DNA from: Roseateles subflavus
GTDB taxonomy: Bacteria; Pseudomonadota; Gammaproteobacteria; Burkholderiales; Burkholderiaceae_C
NCBI RefSeq assembly: GCF_030285365.1
Contig: NZ_JASVDS010000009.1
Coordinates: 1 to 64,000, forward strand
Direction of reading: 5' to 3'
Length of the DNA stretch: 64,000 nucleotides
Numbering within the stretch: the first letter of the stretch is position 1; each line of letters opens with the position of its first letter. A program made the translations under genes and the position numbers. This document shows positions 1 through 10,189 of the stretch, piece after piece. The notes under the pieces were generated by a model. That model was not told the origin of the DNA. It searched no databases and worked only from the letters and a program-made list of their open reading frames with translations.

Positions 1-366
1 CTTCCACACGATCATCGCCAGCGTCTGCAGCAGCAGCGACATCCCCATCGCCGTGATCAGCGGCGCCAGGCGCGGCGCGCTGCGCAAGGGGCGGTAGGCG
101 ATCTTCTCGATCGTGAAGTTCAGGAAGGTGCACACGGCCACCGCGCAGATCAGCGCGATCACCATCAGCGCCCAGCCCGGCAGGCCGGAGTCCGCCAGCA
201 GCGTGACGACCGTCCAGCTGGTGAGCGCTCCCGCCATCAGGATCTCGCCATGGGCGAAATTGATGAGGTTGATGATGCCGTAGACCATCGTGTAGCCCAG
301 TGCCACGAGTGCATACATGCTCCCGAGCACCAGACCGTTGATGATCTGTTGCAGAAAAGTCTCCAT
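1..366 (-). CDS. livH: Branched-chain amino acid ABC transporter permease LivH, N-terminal part
   Basis: The gene runs off the left edge; 122 codons are visible from the ATG at 364-366 on the minus strand. The product starts METFLQQIINGLVLGSMYAL and continues through VYGIINLINFAHGEILM, the typical start of LivH-family inner-membrane permeases (family knowledge), with several hydrophobic segments. It would carry leucine/isoleucine/valine or related amino acids inward with LivM, LivG, LivF and a binding protein, none of which is inside the window. A GGAAG Shine-Dalgarno precedes the ATG. The upstream region holds a sigma54-type promoter, so nitrogen- or two-component-controlled expression is likely (inference). 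Confidence 0.95.
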   Translation of the reverse strand, partial: METFLQQIINGLVLGSMYALVALGYTMVYGIINLINFAHGEILMAGALTSWTVVTLLADSGLPGWALMVIALICAVAVCTFLNFTIEKIAYRPLRSAPRLAPLITAMGMSLLLQTLAMIVWK

Positions 367-425
367 AACAGGTCTTCCTTTGCTTTCTCGCCGGGCGAAA
401 CGGCCGCCCCACTGGGCACGAGTAC

Positions 426-441
426 TGCACGAGCCGTGCCA
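426..441 (-). promoter_or_regulatory. Sigma54 -24/-12 promoter of livH
   Basis: On the minus strand the sequence is TGGCACGGCTCGTGCA. This fits the sigma54 consensus TGGCACG-N4-TTGCA with one mismatch and the exact GG-N10-GC spacing. The predicted start of transcription is near 414, about 50 nt before the livH ATG. An activator with an AAA+ domain would be needed, and one is encoded at 2646-3992. Confidence 0.75.
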
Positions 442-594
442 CCTCAGCCGAATCTCGGGTAAACACCAAGCCCCTCCGGCCAGCGTTCTCCGTGATAACC
501 CTTTGTTTCGAATACCAATCAGCATCCAGCCTCCCGTTGAGACGGGTCAAAGCTTGCCCGCGAGGAAAGGTGTCGTTCGTCACAGCGGGATCAC

Positions 595-643
595 TGGGCG
601 GAATTCCGCCCACCCCCACCCGGGGCTGTGCGGAATTCCACAC
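595..643. promoter_or_regulatory. Two GGAATTCC palindromes, candidate upstream activator sites
   Basis: Site 1 (595-612) is a perfect 18-bp palindrome, TGGGCGGAATTCCGCCCA. Site 2 (628-643) is GTGCGGAATTCCACAC, palindromic apart from one pair. The centres are 32 bp apart, about three helical turns, and lie 160-210 bp upstream of the sigma54 box of livH. That is where enhancer sites of NtrC-type activators usually sit. Binding by the regulator encoded at 2646-3992 is an inference. Confidence 0.55.
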
Positions 644-733
644 TCCAACCCAGGCTGACGAGGCCGGCCGCTCGCACGACGCTGGGCGACCGGCGCGACA
701 CCCCTTCGCCGTTTGGGCACACTACGCCACCTG

Positions 734-2644
734 ATGACGTCGCCCCCCGCCCTGCTGCAAGCGCTGCCGCCCCCTGACACCCGCCCCTGGTGGCGGCGCT
801 GGGTCGCCCGCCTGCGTCGGCCGAACGCGCATGTGTGGCTGACGCTGGGCCTCGTCGCCCTGGGCATGCTGCTGGGCCAGCGGCTGAGCGAGAACGCCGG
901 CATGGCGCAGCTCGCGGCCGTGGCGAGCGAGCGCCTGGAGCTCTACACCGCCGCTCTGGAGGCGGAACTGGCCCGGCACGACTACCTGCCCAACCTGATC
1001 GCTATCGACGACGAGGTGCAGGCACTCATTGCCCAGCCCGATGACGGCGCGCTGCGACGCCGGGCCGACCTGAAGCTCGCACGGATCACCGTCCGGGCCG
1101 GGGCCAGCGCGTCCTATCTGGTCGACCGCCAGGGCGTGGTGCTCGCGAGCAGCCAGCCCAGTGACACCGGCAACAACCCGCTGAGCGCCGGCGAGCAGTC
1201 CCGCCTGCGCGACGCGCTCCAGGCGCAGGCGCAGCACTTCTTCGCGGTGAACGAGGGCAACGGCAGCACCGAGTACTTCATGCTGCACCTGGTGCGCAAG
1301 CAGCGTCAGGTGCAGGCCGCCGTCGTCGTGCGGCTCAACCTGGCCCCGCTGGAGGCCACCTGGATCGACCTGGGCCTGCGCTCCCACGGCGAGAAGCTGC
1401 TGGTGGTGGACGACAACGAAGTGCTGATCATGTCCTCGGTGCCCGAGTGGAAGTACCGCATCCTCGGGCACGTGACGCCGGAGGTGCAGGCCGCGTTGCA
1501 AGCCTCGGGGCGTTACCCGGGCGCCTCGCTGCAGGGCATGGGCCTCAATGTCGAGGGCATGGAGAAGCAGGACGCCCTGCTCGTGGCCGTCCCCGCCGCC
1601 AAGGGCCTGCGCGAGGGGGGGCTGCTCCTGGCCCAGCAGCGCGTGGCCGCACCGCTGGGCGTGCGCCTGGTGACGCTGTCCGACCCGGCCGAAGTCTGGC
1701 GGCAGGCCCATTACGCGACCTGGGGCGGCGGCGCCTTCGGGGCCAGCGTGGGCCTGATGAGCCTCTATCTGGCATCCCGACGGCGTGCGCTGCGGCAGGT
1801 CTTCCAGGCGCAGACGGCGCTGCAGAAGGCCCACGGCGATCTGGAACGCCTCGTGGATCACCGCACCCGCGAGCTGCGAACCACGAACGAGGAGCTCAAG
1901 CGCCAGATCGCGCAGCGCCTGCAGGCCGAGACGGAGCTGGTGCAGGCCGGCAAGCTCGCCGTGCTGGGGCAGATGTCAGCGGGCGTCTCGCACGAGCTGA
2001 ACCAGCCGCTCACGGCCCTGCGTGCCCTTTCCGCCAACACCCTGCGCTTCCTGGAGGCCGGCCGCACGCAGACGGTGGCCGAGAACCTCAAGGCCATCGA
2101 CAGCGTCGTGGAGCGCATGGCCGCCATCACACGCCAGCTCAAGAGCTTCGCCCGCAAGGCCGAGAATGCCGCCGAGCCCGCCGTGCTGCAGACCGCGATC
2201 GCCAACGTGCTCCTGCTGCTGGAGCACCGCCTGCGCAGCGCGCAGGTCGAGGTGAGGCAAGACCTGACCCTGCCGGACGGCCTGCGCGTGAAGGCCGACG
2301 CCAACCGGCTGGAGCAGGTGCTGGTGAACCTGGTGGGCAACGCCATCGACGCGATGGACGATGTCTCGCCGCGTCGACTGCTGATCAGCGCACGCAAGGA
2401 CGGCGAGCGCGTCCGCGTGCAGGTGCGGGACAACGGCCGCGGCATCGACCCGGCGCTGCTGCCGCGCCTCTTCGAGCCCTTCTTCACCACCAAGCCGGCC
2501 GGCCAGGGGCTGGGTCTCGGCCTGGTGATCTCGTCGAAGATCGTCCATGAATTCGGCGGTACGCTCAGGGCTGTACCGCCCGCAGACATGCCGCACGCAG
2601 AGGCCGGCGGCATGTGCTTCGAGTTTGATCTGGCCTGGGAATAG
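734..2644 (+). CDS. DctB/AauS-type membrane sensor histidine kinase
   Basis: A 636-residue sensor kinase with an N-terminal membrane segment (about residues 34-50, HVWLTLGLVALGMLLGQ), a long periplasmic sensor region, a second membrane segment near residues 325-345, a coiled linker, and a HisKA H-box with AGVSHELNQPLTAL (phospho-accepting His about residue 420). The HATPase domain shows DNGRGIDPALLPRLFEPFF and a GLGLGL box. This layout and the HELNQPL box are typical of the DctB family, which senses C4-dicarboxylates or acidic amino acids (family knowledge). The ligand here cannot be read from sequence. The ATG at 734 is preferred; an in-frame TTG at 713 would add seven residues. The response-regulator gene follows after one base. 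Confidence 0.9.
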   Translation: MTSPPALLQALPPPDTRPWWRRWVARLRRPNAHVWLTLGLVALGMLLGQRLSENAGMAQLAAVASERLELYTAALEAELARHDYLPNLIAIDDEVQALIAQPDDGALRRRADLKLARITVRAGASASYLVDRQGVVLASSQPSDTGNNPLSAGEQSRLRDALQAQAQHFFAVNEGNGSTEYFMLHLVRKQRQVQAAVVVRLNLAPLEATWIDLGLRSHGEKLLVVDDNEVLIMSSVPEWKYRILGHVTPEVQAALQASGRYPGASLQGMGLNVEGMEKQDALLVAVPAAKGLREGGLLLAQQRVAAPLGVRLVTLSDPAEVWRQAHYATWGGGAFGASVGLMSLYLASRRRALRQVFQAQTALQKAHGDLERLVDHRTRELRTTNEELKRQIAQRLQAETELVQAGKLAVLGQMSAGVSHELNQPLTALRALSANTLRFLEAGRTQTVAENLKAIDSVVERMAAITRQLKSFARKAENAAEPAVLQTAIANVLLLLEHRLRSAQVEVRQDLTLPDGLRVKADANRLEQVLVNLVGNAIDAMDDVSPRRLLISARKDGERVRVQVRDNGRGIDPALLPRLFEPFFTTKPAGQGLGLGLVISSKIVHEFGGTLRAVPPADMPHAEAGGMCFEFDLAWE

Positions 2645-2645
2645 C

Positions 2646-3992
<1,347 letters not shown>

Positions 3993-4738
3993 CCAGCAGC
4001 AGACCGGTCGATGTACACGTCAGTCAGGCCGTCGTGCCTCTACGGCAGAGCCTTAGCGATTCCTGGTATCGCCTCCCGCCCGAAAAGATGGCAACTTCCA
4101 AACTCGTCCTTGCTTCTTTGCTTGTCTTGTCGCCAATGCAATCACAAGCGACGGCAGAAGACATGCGGTCCACTATCGAGAACGCAGGACATGGCCGTGC
4201 CGTCCCCCCTGCCGCCTCGAGGACGTTGACGGGCTTTTTCATTTGCTCCCATTGGCCCAGCACTTCAGTCGATAGGCCGTACAGCAGGTACGAAGGGGGT
4301 TCTCGCCAGCCCATGACGCATTCGCCGATCTGAAGAACTGGAAGAACGTCAATGTGAACCTTCCCGGCGTCGATTCGGTCAAGATTTCCGCCCCACCAAG
4401 GCATGGAGACGCCTATGCCTTTGAGCATCCCATGCGCGGCCCGGAATGGTGCTTCGTGCCACACCAGGGATTCACCTGGGTCCGACCGCATCGAGACCGT
4501 AGCTTCCTTCGGGGAAATTCAAGTTCGGGTGAAATGCCTCTTCCACGTCACGGACCTGCCCATGGGTAGCGACGCGGCCGAGTCTCTTTGCGCCGGCTCG
4601 CCAAATCGCAAGGAAATATGACCTTGCTCCCTGTTGGATCATCGCCGCATCCCGTGTCCCGCGACGGCGACCCTGCTGGGAGGCGTCCGACACTCAACCG
4701 CCCCGCTACGGCAAACAGCATGAGCGTGGGTCGAGGCG
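3993..4738. other. 746-bp lower-GC stretch without a convincing gene
   Basis: This stretch has visibly lower GC and less codon bias than its neighbours. Short reading frames exist on both strands. On the plus strand one from 4089 begins MATSKLVLASLLVLSPMQSQ, which looks like a signal peptide, but the frame then loses coherence and stops at 4333; another plus frame from about 4314 reads DAFADLKNWKNVNVNLPGVD. On the minus strand a 155-codon frame covers 4024-4491. None could be assigned to a family. It may be a decayed, perhaps acquired, gene or just spacer. Confidence 0.35.
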
Positions 4739-5776
4739 CTACCGATACACCGCCGGCTCCGGCGAATCCGTCGGCTTCGCGATCACCCGCTTGAAGGCCT
4801 CGCCCATGGGCAGGTTGAGGTTCAGGTTGCGAGGCGGGATGGGGCTCTGGAACCAGCGCTGGTAGATGGCCTGGATGTCGCCGCTGCGGTAGAGGCCGAT
4901 GATGACGCTGTCCACGAGCCGCTTGAACGGCGGGTCGTTGGCCGGGAGGCCGATGGCATAGGGTTCGACGGACAGCGGCTGCTCGGAGATGAAGTACTCC
5001 TGCGGGTCCCGCACCTGGGCGATCAGGCTGCGCAGCAGGACGTCGTCCATGGCATAGGCGACGGCGCGACCGGTCTGCAGCAGCCGGAAGGACTCCTGAT
5101 CGTCCTGGCCGACAAGGATGCGAAAGCCCAGCCCCTTCTGCAGGTTCAGCTGGTGCATGTACTGCAGGCTGGTCGTGCCGATGGTCGAGGCCACGGTGAG
5201 GCCGCGCAGGTCCTCGACGGTGCGCATCATCTGGCTGCGTCGGGACAGCAGCCGGCTTTCCGCCACGTAGGTGGTGGTGGAGAACGACTGCGTGCGCGCG
5301 CGTTCCGCCGTGTGGGTGGTGATGCCGCACTCGAGGTCCAGCGTGCCGTTGGCGACCAGCGGCATGCGCGTGGCGGAGTTCACGGCGATCTGCTTCACCT
5401 CGAGATCGGGGAGTTGCAGCTGCGTGCGGATGGCATCAATCACGCGCTCGCACAGCTCGACGGAATAGCCCACCGGCTTGAGGCGGCCGTCCAGGTAGGA
5501 GAACGGCAGCGACGCGGGGCGGTAGCCCATCACGATGACGCCGGTGTCGCGGATGCGGGCCAGCGTCCGCGAGCCGTCGATGCGGGTCGCCGAGGCGGGC
5601 GTGACGGGTGCGGGGGCGGCAACGGCGGGGTTGCCGGGCGACGCCTGCGGCGCGGCCGTCGCCGGGCTGGCCAGGCACGCCAGGGCGCTCACCACCAGGC
5701 CCAGGACGGCATTCAGCACCGCCCTCGGCTCGAGGGGGCCAGGGACGAGGGAACGAACACCAGAAGGACGGAGCAT
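4739..5776 (-). CDS. Periplasmic amino-acid-binding protein of an ABC transporter (SBP family 3)
   Basis: A 345-residue solute-binding protein with an N-terminal hydrophobic export signal ending near ATAAPQ, then the family-3 pattern: TLARIRDTGVIVMGYRPASL, PFSYLDGRLKPVGYSVELCE, and DLECGITTHTAERA. The second lobe includes GLTVASTIGTTS and VAYAMDDVLL. This is the pattern of glutamate/aspartate-type (GltI-like) binding proteins (family knowledge); the exact amino acid is not known. The ATG at 5776 is chosen because it directly precedes the signal peptide; an upstream in-frame ATG would add a non-signal-like stretch. No permease or ATPase gene is adjacent, so it must use a transporter encoded elsewhere. 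Confidence 0.85.
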   Translation of the reverse strand: MLRPSGVRSLVPGPLEPRAVLNAVLGLVVSALACLASPATAAPQASPGNPAVAAPAPVTPASATRIDGSRTLARIRDTGVIVMGYRPASLPFSYLDGRLKPVGYSVELCERVIDAIRTQLQLPDLEVKQIAVNSATRMPLVANGTLDLECGITTHTAERARTQSFSTTTYVAESRLLSRRSQMMRTVEDLRGLTVASTIGTTSLQYMHQLNLQKGLGFRILVGQDDQESFRLLQTGRAVAYAMDDVLLRSLIAQVRDPQEYFISEQPLSVEPYAIGLPANDPPFKRLVDSVIIGLYRSGDIQAIYQRWFQSPIPPRNLNLNLPMGEAFKRVIAKPTDSPEPAVYR

Positions 5777-5914
5777 GCGGCGCAGCGAGAGGCAGGAACG
5801 GAATGCCGCCTGACCCGCGCGACGCCGGGTGCGGCAAGGAACGGGCGCATTGTGCGCGATGCCGCCCCGGCCGCAACGGTGCAAGCCCCAGCAGACGCGG
5901 GCTTGCCTCGGCGT

Positions 5915-6193
5915 TCAGTGGCTGGCGTCGAGCGCGGCCGGCTGCATGCCGGCGTCGATGCCCTCGTCGTCCAGGAAGTCCTCCGGCGCGAGGCGGGTCT
6001 TGTCCACCAGACGGTCGAAGGCGGCCTGCTCGGGACTCACGGCCTTGGGGATCAGCGGCTTGTCCAGCGGGCGGTAGATCCGGCTGCGCAGGCGGTTGAG
6101 GCGGTCGGAGTGCGCCGCCTCCCGGGCGTACTGCTCGGGGTCCAGCAGCATGGCGAAGGGATTGGCGGCGATGGGGGTCGGGCGGGTGGACAT
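5915..6193 (-). CDS. Small conserved protein of unknown function
   Basis: A 92-residue, soluble, charged protein with no signal peptide or membrane segment. It starts MSTRPTPIAANPFAMLLDPE and contains RSRIYRPLDKPLIPK. The NPFAMLLDPE start resembles small uncharacterised proteins common in Comamonadaceae and relatives (memory of the family, not a search). An in-frame ATG at 6241 exists, but the start at 6193 gives the more typical N-terminus. Function is not known. It lies between the binding protein and the ankyrin gene and is probably transcribed on its own. Confidence 0.6.
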   Translation of the reverse strand: MSTRPTPIAANPFAMLLDPEQYAREAAHSDRLNRLRSRIYRPLDKPLIPKAVSPEQAAFDRLVDKTRLAPEDFLDDEGIDAGMQPAALDASH

Positions 6194-6343
6194 GGCGGTC
6201 TCCTGCGGCGCGGTGTCTTGGGATGGCTCCACTGTAGGCACTGCCCGCGCGTCAGCCCAGTCGGACGGGCGACAAAGCGCGTGTCGGAAAAAACCTGACG
6301 AGGCTGTCAGCCGCCCTGCCCGCGGCGGCGCCCGCCGCAGGGC

Positions 6344-7063
6344 TCAGCGGCCGCCGCGCTGCCGGTGGGCCTCGATGCGCTGCACCAGCTCGGGCCGGCC
6401 GGAGCGGCGGGCGAAATCGAGCACGCCAAGGCCCTTGTCGTTGACCAGGCGGGTGTCGGCGCCGGCCTGCAGCAGCACGTCGACGCTGTCCGGCGAGCCG
6501 TAGCCGGCCGCCATCATCAGCGGCGTGCTGCCGTTGGGCGAGCGGGCGTCGATGTCCGCCCCCTGCGCGATCAGCCAGGCCGTGACGCCATTGTCCGGAC
6601 CGCTGCAGGCGTAGTGCAGCGCCGTGAAGCCGGCCTCGTTGATCAGGGCGCCGCGCTGCACCAGGGCCTGCACCCAGGGCAGGCGCCCGCGCAGGGCGGC
6701 CAGCATCAGCGGGGTTTCACCTGCCTGGTTGATGGCGTTGACGTCCATCTGCGGATGCTCGATCAGCAGCTTCACCACCCGCTCCGACTCCTCCATCAGG
6801 GCCTTGTGCAGCGCCGTGTTGCGCTGCTCGTCCGCCTGGTTGGGATCGACGCCGTCGAGCAGCAGCTTCATCACGAAGCTGGGCTGATCGCGCACGGCGG
6901 CCAGCATGAGGTCGCGGAATTCATCCGGCGTGGCGGGTCGGAACAAGGAGACGCGAGGCGCGACGGGTGGCTCCGCCGCGCGCACCTGCGGCGCCAGCCC
7001 GCCCGCCAGGGCCAGCGTGACAGCCAGGGCCAGCCTCTTGACGGAGCGGTCGGCGGGTCTCAT
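6344..7063 (-). CDS. Secreted or periplasmic ankyrin-repeat protein
   Basis: A 239-residue protein with a signal peptide (LALAVTLALAGGLAPQVRA followed by AEPP) and about five ankyrin repeats covering roughly residues 55-235. Repeat cores visible include NTALHKALMEESERVVKLL, GETPLMLAALRGRLPWVQAL, FTALHYACSGPDNGVTAWLI and GSTPLMMAAGYGSPDSVDVL. Such proteins bind other proteins; the partner is not known. Its ATG overlaps the tatD stop codon by 4 nt (ATGA), so it is translationally coupled to tatD at the end of the mltG-tmk-holB-pilZ-tatD series. Confidence 0.85.
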   Translation of the reverse strand: MRPADRSVKRLALAVTLALAGGLAPQVRAAEPPVAPRVSLFRPATPDEFRDLMLAAVRDQPSFVMKLLLDGVDPNQADEQRNTALHKALMEESERVVKLLIEHPQMDVNAINQAGETPLMLAALRGRLPWVQALVQRGALINEAGFTALHYACSGPDNGVTAWLIAQGADIDARSPNGSTPLMMAAGYGSPDSVDVLLQAGADTRLVNDKGLGVLDFARRSGRPELVQRIEAHRQRGGR

Positions 7064-7839
7064 GCCGGCATGCGGAACAGGCGCCGGACGTTGGCCGTGG
7101 TGGCCTCCGCCACGGCCTCGACGCTCAGACCCTTGATGGCCGCAAGCTGCACCGCGACATGCGGCACATAGGCCGGGCTGTTGGTCTTGCCGCGGTAGGG
7201 CACGGGTGCCAGGTAGGGGCTGTCGGTCTCGATCAGCAGATGGTCCAGCGGCAGGGCCGCCGCCACCTCGCGCAGGTCCGCGGCGTTCTTGAAGGTGAGG
7301 ATGCCGGAGAAGGAGATGTAGTAGCCCTGGTCCACCGCCGCCTTGGCCACGTCCAGGCTCTCGGTGAAGCAGTGGAAGACGCCACCGGCCTGCTCGCCGC
7401 CCTCCTCGTTGAGCAGGCGCAAGGTATCGGCGGCGCTGGAGCGCGTGTGGATGACCATCGGCTTGTTCACGCGGCGCGCAGCACGGATGTGGGTGCGGAA
7501 TCGTTCCCGCTGCCATTCCATGTCGGCCAGCGTGCGTCCGTTCAGGCGGTAGTAGTCCAGCCCCGTCTCGCCGATGGCCAGCACCTTCTCGTGCTGGCTG
7601 GCCTCGACCAGCTCGTCCTCGGTGGGCTCGTGCACGTCCTCGTTGTCCGGGTGGACGCCCACGCTGGCGAAGAGCTGCGGATGGGCCTCCGCCAGCGCCC
7701 GCACGGCGGGGAACTCCTCCATGGTGGTGCAGATGGTCAGCGCCTGCACGACCTGCGCGGCCTGCATGGCGGCGAGGATCTCGGGCAGCTGGGCCTGGAG
7801 CTCGGGAAAGCTCAGGTGGCAATGGGAATCGATGAACAT
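7060..7839 (-). CDS. tatD: TatD-family metal-dependent hydrolase (DNase)
   Basis: A 259-residue TIM-barrel hydrolase. The metal ligands His6 and His8 lie in MFIDSHCHL; further ligand motifs are SVGVHPDN, GETGLDYY, MVIHTRSS, GVFHCFTES and LLIETDSPYL. TatD proteins are cytoplasmic 3'-5' exodeoxyribonucleases (family knowledge). Length is normal. In many betaproteobacteria tatD follows holB and pilZ, as here. The ankyrin gene overlaps its stop by 4 nt. Confidence 0.93.
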   Translation of the reverse strand: MFIDSHCHLSFPELQAQLPEILAAMQAAQVVQALTICTTMEEFPAVRALAEAHPQLFASVGVHPDNEDVHEPTEDELVEASQHEKVLAIGETGLDYYRLNGRTLADMEWQRERFRTHIRAARRVNKPMVIHTRSSAADTLRLLNEEGGEQAGGVFHCFTESLDVAKAAVDQGYYISFSGILTFKNAADLREVAAALPLDHLLIETDSPYLAPVPYRGKTNSPAYVPHVAVQLAAIKGLSVEAVAEATTANVRRLFRMPA

Positions 7840-7910
7840 GGCGATGGCAGTGGCGACGACCGCAGCCCCGGCAAGCAGGCCTGTGCGTGCGGCAGGCCCG
7901 CCGGGCGGGA

Positions 7911-8312
7911 TCAGAGCGTCTGGGTCGGCTTGGTCGAGGAGATGGCCGTGCCGAGGATCTCCTCGATCTTCAGGCGGATCAGGCGCGTCTTCTCGTCCCC
8001 GGGGAACTTCACGCCGACGCCCTGCGTGCGGCCGCCGGAGGCGTTGGCCGGCGTGATCCAGGCGACCTTGCCCGCGATCGGGTAGCGCTGCGGATCTTCC
8101 GGCAGGGTGAGGATGAGGTAGATGTCTTCGCCGAGCTTGTACTCGCGCGGCGTGGGCACGAACAGGCCGCCATCGGTGAACGCCGGGATGTAGGCGGCGT
8201 AGAGCGCCCCCTTCTCCTTGAACACCAGCTGCATCATGCTGGGGCGGGCGCCCCCACCGGGCTGCGCGGCAGCCAGGGCTGCGGCCTGGGACTTGGCGGG
8301 GATGTCACTCAT
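7911..8312 (-). CDS. PilZ-domain protein
   Basis: A 133-residue protein dominated by a PilZ domain: FKEKGALYAAYIPAFTDGG, then LGEDIYLILTLPEDPQRYPI, GKVAWITP and GVGVKFPGDE. It is the type-IV-pilus PilZ form found beside holB in beta- and gammaproteobacteria. In that family the c-di-GMP-binding RxxxR is usually missing and the protein acts in pilus assembly through PilB/FimX-type partners (family knowledge); no RxxxR motif is seen here either. The ATG at 8312 gives MSDIPAKSQ; an earlier in-frame ATG would add 14 unlikely residues. Confidence 0.88.
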   Translation of the reverse strand: MSDIPAKSQAAALAAAQPGGGARPSMMQLVFKEKGALYAAYIPAFTDGGLFVPTPREYKLGEDIYLILTLPEDPQRYPIAGKVAWITPANASGGRTQGVGVKFPGDEKTRLIRLKIEEILGTAISSTKPTQTL

Positions 8313-8492
8313 GCGGGCAAGTGTAACGAATGCCTCCGGCCCCGCGACAGGCACGGGTCCTCGGATCTGTGAGCAATTGAAGGGACAGCGTCACGCATAG
8401 ACCGTGCACGAGGGGACGGCCGGTGCGAGGAGCGCCCTGGCCGGATGTCGTCCGACCTTGAACGGCGCCGCCCTCAGCCCTTCACCAACCCC

Positions 8493-9530
8493 TCAAGCGT
8501 CCTTGCGCACCGCCACCCGCATCAGGCGCTGCCCCTGCCCCACCAGCGATTCCATCAGCAGGTTGGCATTGAGTGGATGCTCGGCGTGGCGGGCGGCGTC
8601 ACGCAGGATGCGCGCCCATTCCTGCATGGCGTCGGGGTTGCGCGCAGCGGGCAGTGCGTCCCGCGGGAAGTAGGCCGAGGGGGCGCCATGGGCCGTGCGG
8701 ATGAGATCGGTCGCCAGGCGCTGCAGCGCCTCGATGGCACGCGGCACGGGCCAGTCGCTCAGCACGCCGGTCTCGTTGCGGGCGATGCGGCGCGGCAGTT
8801 CCAGCCAGGTCTTGGCAGCAATGCCGTCTTCGGACCACTGCAGCGCCTGCTGCGGCCGGCCGCCACAGGCGTCGAGCAGCACGTCCGGCGAGGCCACGCC
8901 GCGCTCCGCCAGCCAGGCGAGCGCCTGCTCGCGCGGCGGCAGACCCAGCGGAACCGGCTGGCAGCGGCTGCGGATGGTCGGCAGAAGGCTCTCCGGCGCA
9001 CTGCTGGCCAGCACGAAGCGCAGCAGCCCGGTGGGCTCCTCGAGCGTCTTGAGCAGCGCATTGGCCGCCACCGTGTTGAGGCTCTCGGCGGGGAACAGCA
9101 CCACCACCTTCGCCCGGCCGCGTGCCGCCGTGACCTGGGCAAAGCCCAGCATGGCGCGCACGGCATCGACCTTGATCTCGCGGCTCGGCTTGCTCTTGCT
9201 TGCCTTGGCCTCGCCGTCCTTGGCGGGTCCGGCGTCGTCCGCATCCAGTCCCAGCGACTCGCGCAGGGCATCCGGCACCAGCAGCAGGAAGTCCGGGTGC
9301 GACCGGGACTGGAAGAGATGGCAGCTCACGCAGCGCCCGCAGGCCAGGCCCGTGGAGAGCGGGGCCTCGCACAGCCAGGACTGCGCCAGCGCCAGTGCCA
9401 TCTCCAGCTGGCCGACGCCTTCGGGACCCTGCACCAGCAAGGCATGCGAGCGCGCCTGCTGCAGCGCGTGGGTCAGCGGCGCGGCGAGCCAGGGCAGCGG
9501 GAGCGCGCCGTCTTCCTTGATGCTCACCAT
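8493..9530 (-). CDS. holB: DNA polymerase III subunit delta prime
   Basis: A 345-residue clamp-loader subunit. The degenerate P-loop GPEGVGQ lacks the catalytic Lys, as expected for delta prime, which does not hydrolyse ATP. A zinc module follows ([20 protein letters not shown]). Further marks are [34 protein letters not shown] and the arginine-finger segment TIRSRCQPV. It loads the beta clamp with tau/gamma and delta. It overlaps tmk by 7 nt. Residues about 90-115 carry a short charged insertion ([20 protein letters not shown]). Confidence 0.93.
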   Translation of the reverse strand: MVSIKEDGALPLPWLAAPLTHALQQARSHALLVQGPEGVGQLEMALALAQSWLCEAPLSTGLACGRCVSCHLFQSRSHPDFLLLVPDALRESLGLDADDAGPAKDGEAKASKSKPSREIKVDAVRAMLGFAQVTAARGRAKVVVLFPAESLNTVAANALLKTLEEPTGLLRFVLASSAPESLLPTIRSRCQPVPLGLPPREQALAWLAERGVASPDVLLDACGGRPQQALQWSEDGIAAKTWLELPRRIARNETGVLSDWPVPRAIEALQRLATDLIRTAHGAPSAYFPRDALPAARNPDAMQEWARILRDAARHAEHPLNANLLMESLVGQGQRLMRVAVRKDA

Positions 9531-10135
9531 CCGCGCTGCTCCAGGACGGCCACGATCTGGGCGGACACGCTGGCGACATCTCCGCTGGCATCGATGCGGG
9601 CGAAGCGCTGCGGCGCCGCGGTGGCACGGGCGGCGTAGCCGGCGCGCACGCGCTCAAAGAAATCGAGGTCCTGCTGCTCGAAGCGGTCGGCGTCACGGGC
9701 CGCGGCCCGGCGCGCGGCGGCCATGGCCGGCGGCAGGTCGAACCAGATCGTGAGGTCCGGCTGGCGGCCCTGCGTCACCCAGGATTCCAGCTGATCGAGC
9801 ACCGCCAGCGGCAGGCCGTTGCCGCCGCCCTGGTAGGCGAAGCTGGCGTCCGTGAAGCGGTCGCTGACCACCGTGCGCCCGGCCGCCAGGGCCGGCTCGA
9901 TGACCTGGCGCAGGTGGTCCCGGCGCCCGGCGAAGACCAGCAGCGCCTCGGTGAGCACGTCCATGCCCTCGTGCAGGACCAGCTCGCGCAGGCGCTCGGC
10001 CAGCGGCGTGCCGCCCGGCTCGCGGGTGTTGACGACCTCGGCACCCGCCGCGCGCAGCCGCGCACTGACGGCCGCGATGTGCGTGGACTTGCCCGCCCCG
10101 TCTATGCCCTCGAAGGAAATGAATCGACCGCTCAC
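9524..10135 (-). CDS. tmk: Thymidylate kinase
   Basis: A 203-residue dTMP kinase making dTDP for DNA synthesis. Visible motifs: P-loop [44 protein letters not shown] and a lid with arginines ([18 protein letters not shown]). The start codon is GTG (10133-10135). It overlaps holB by 7 nt downstream and follows mltG, matching the conserved mltG-tmk-holB order of proteobacteria. Confidence 0.95.
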   Translation of the reverse strand: MSGRFISFEGIDGAGKSTHIAAVSARLRAAGAEVVNTREPGGTPLAERLRELVLHEGMDVLTEALLVFAGRRDHLRQVIEPALAAGRTVVSDRFTDASFAYQGGGNGLPLAVLDQLESWVTQGRQPDLTIWFDLPPAMAAARRAAARDADRFEQQDLDFFERVRAGYAARATAAPQRFARIDASGDVASVSAQIVAVLEQRGW

Positions 10136-10189
10136 GCTGTGTGTGTCCTGGGGTTCGCGCCGTTGCCGGTGCCAAAGAGGAGCGCGGGC

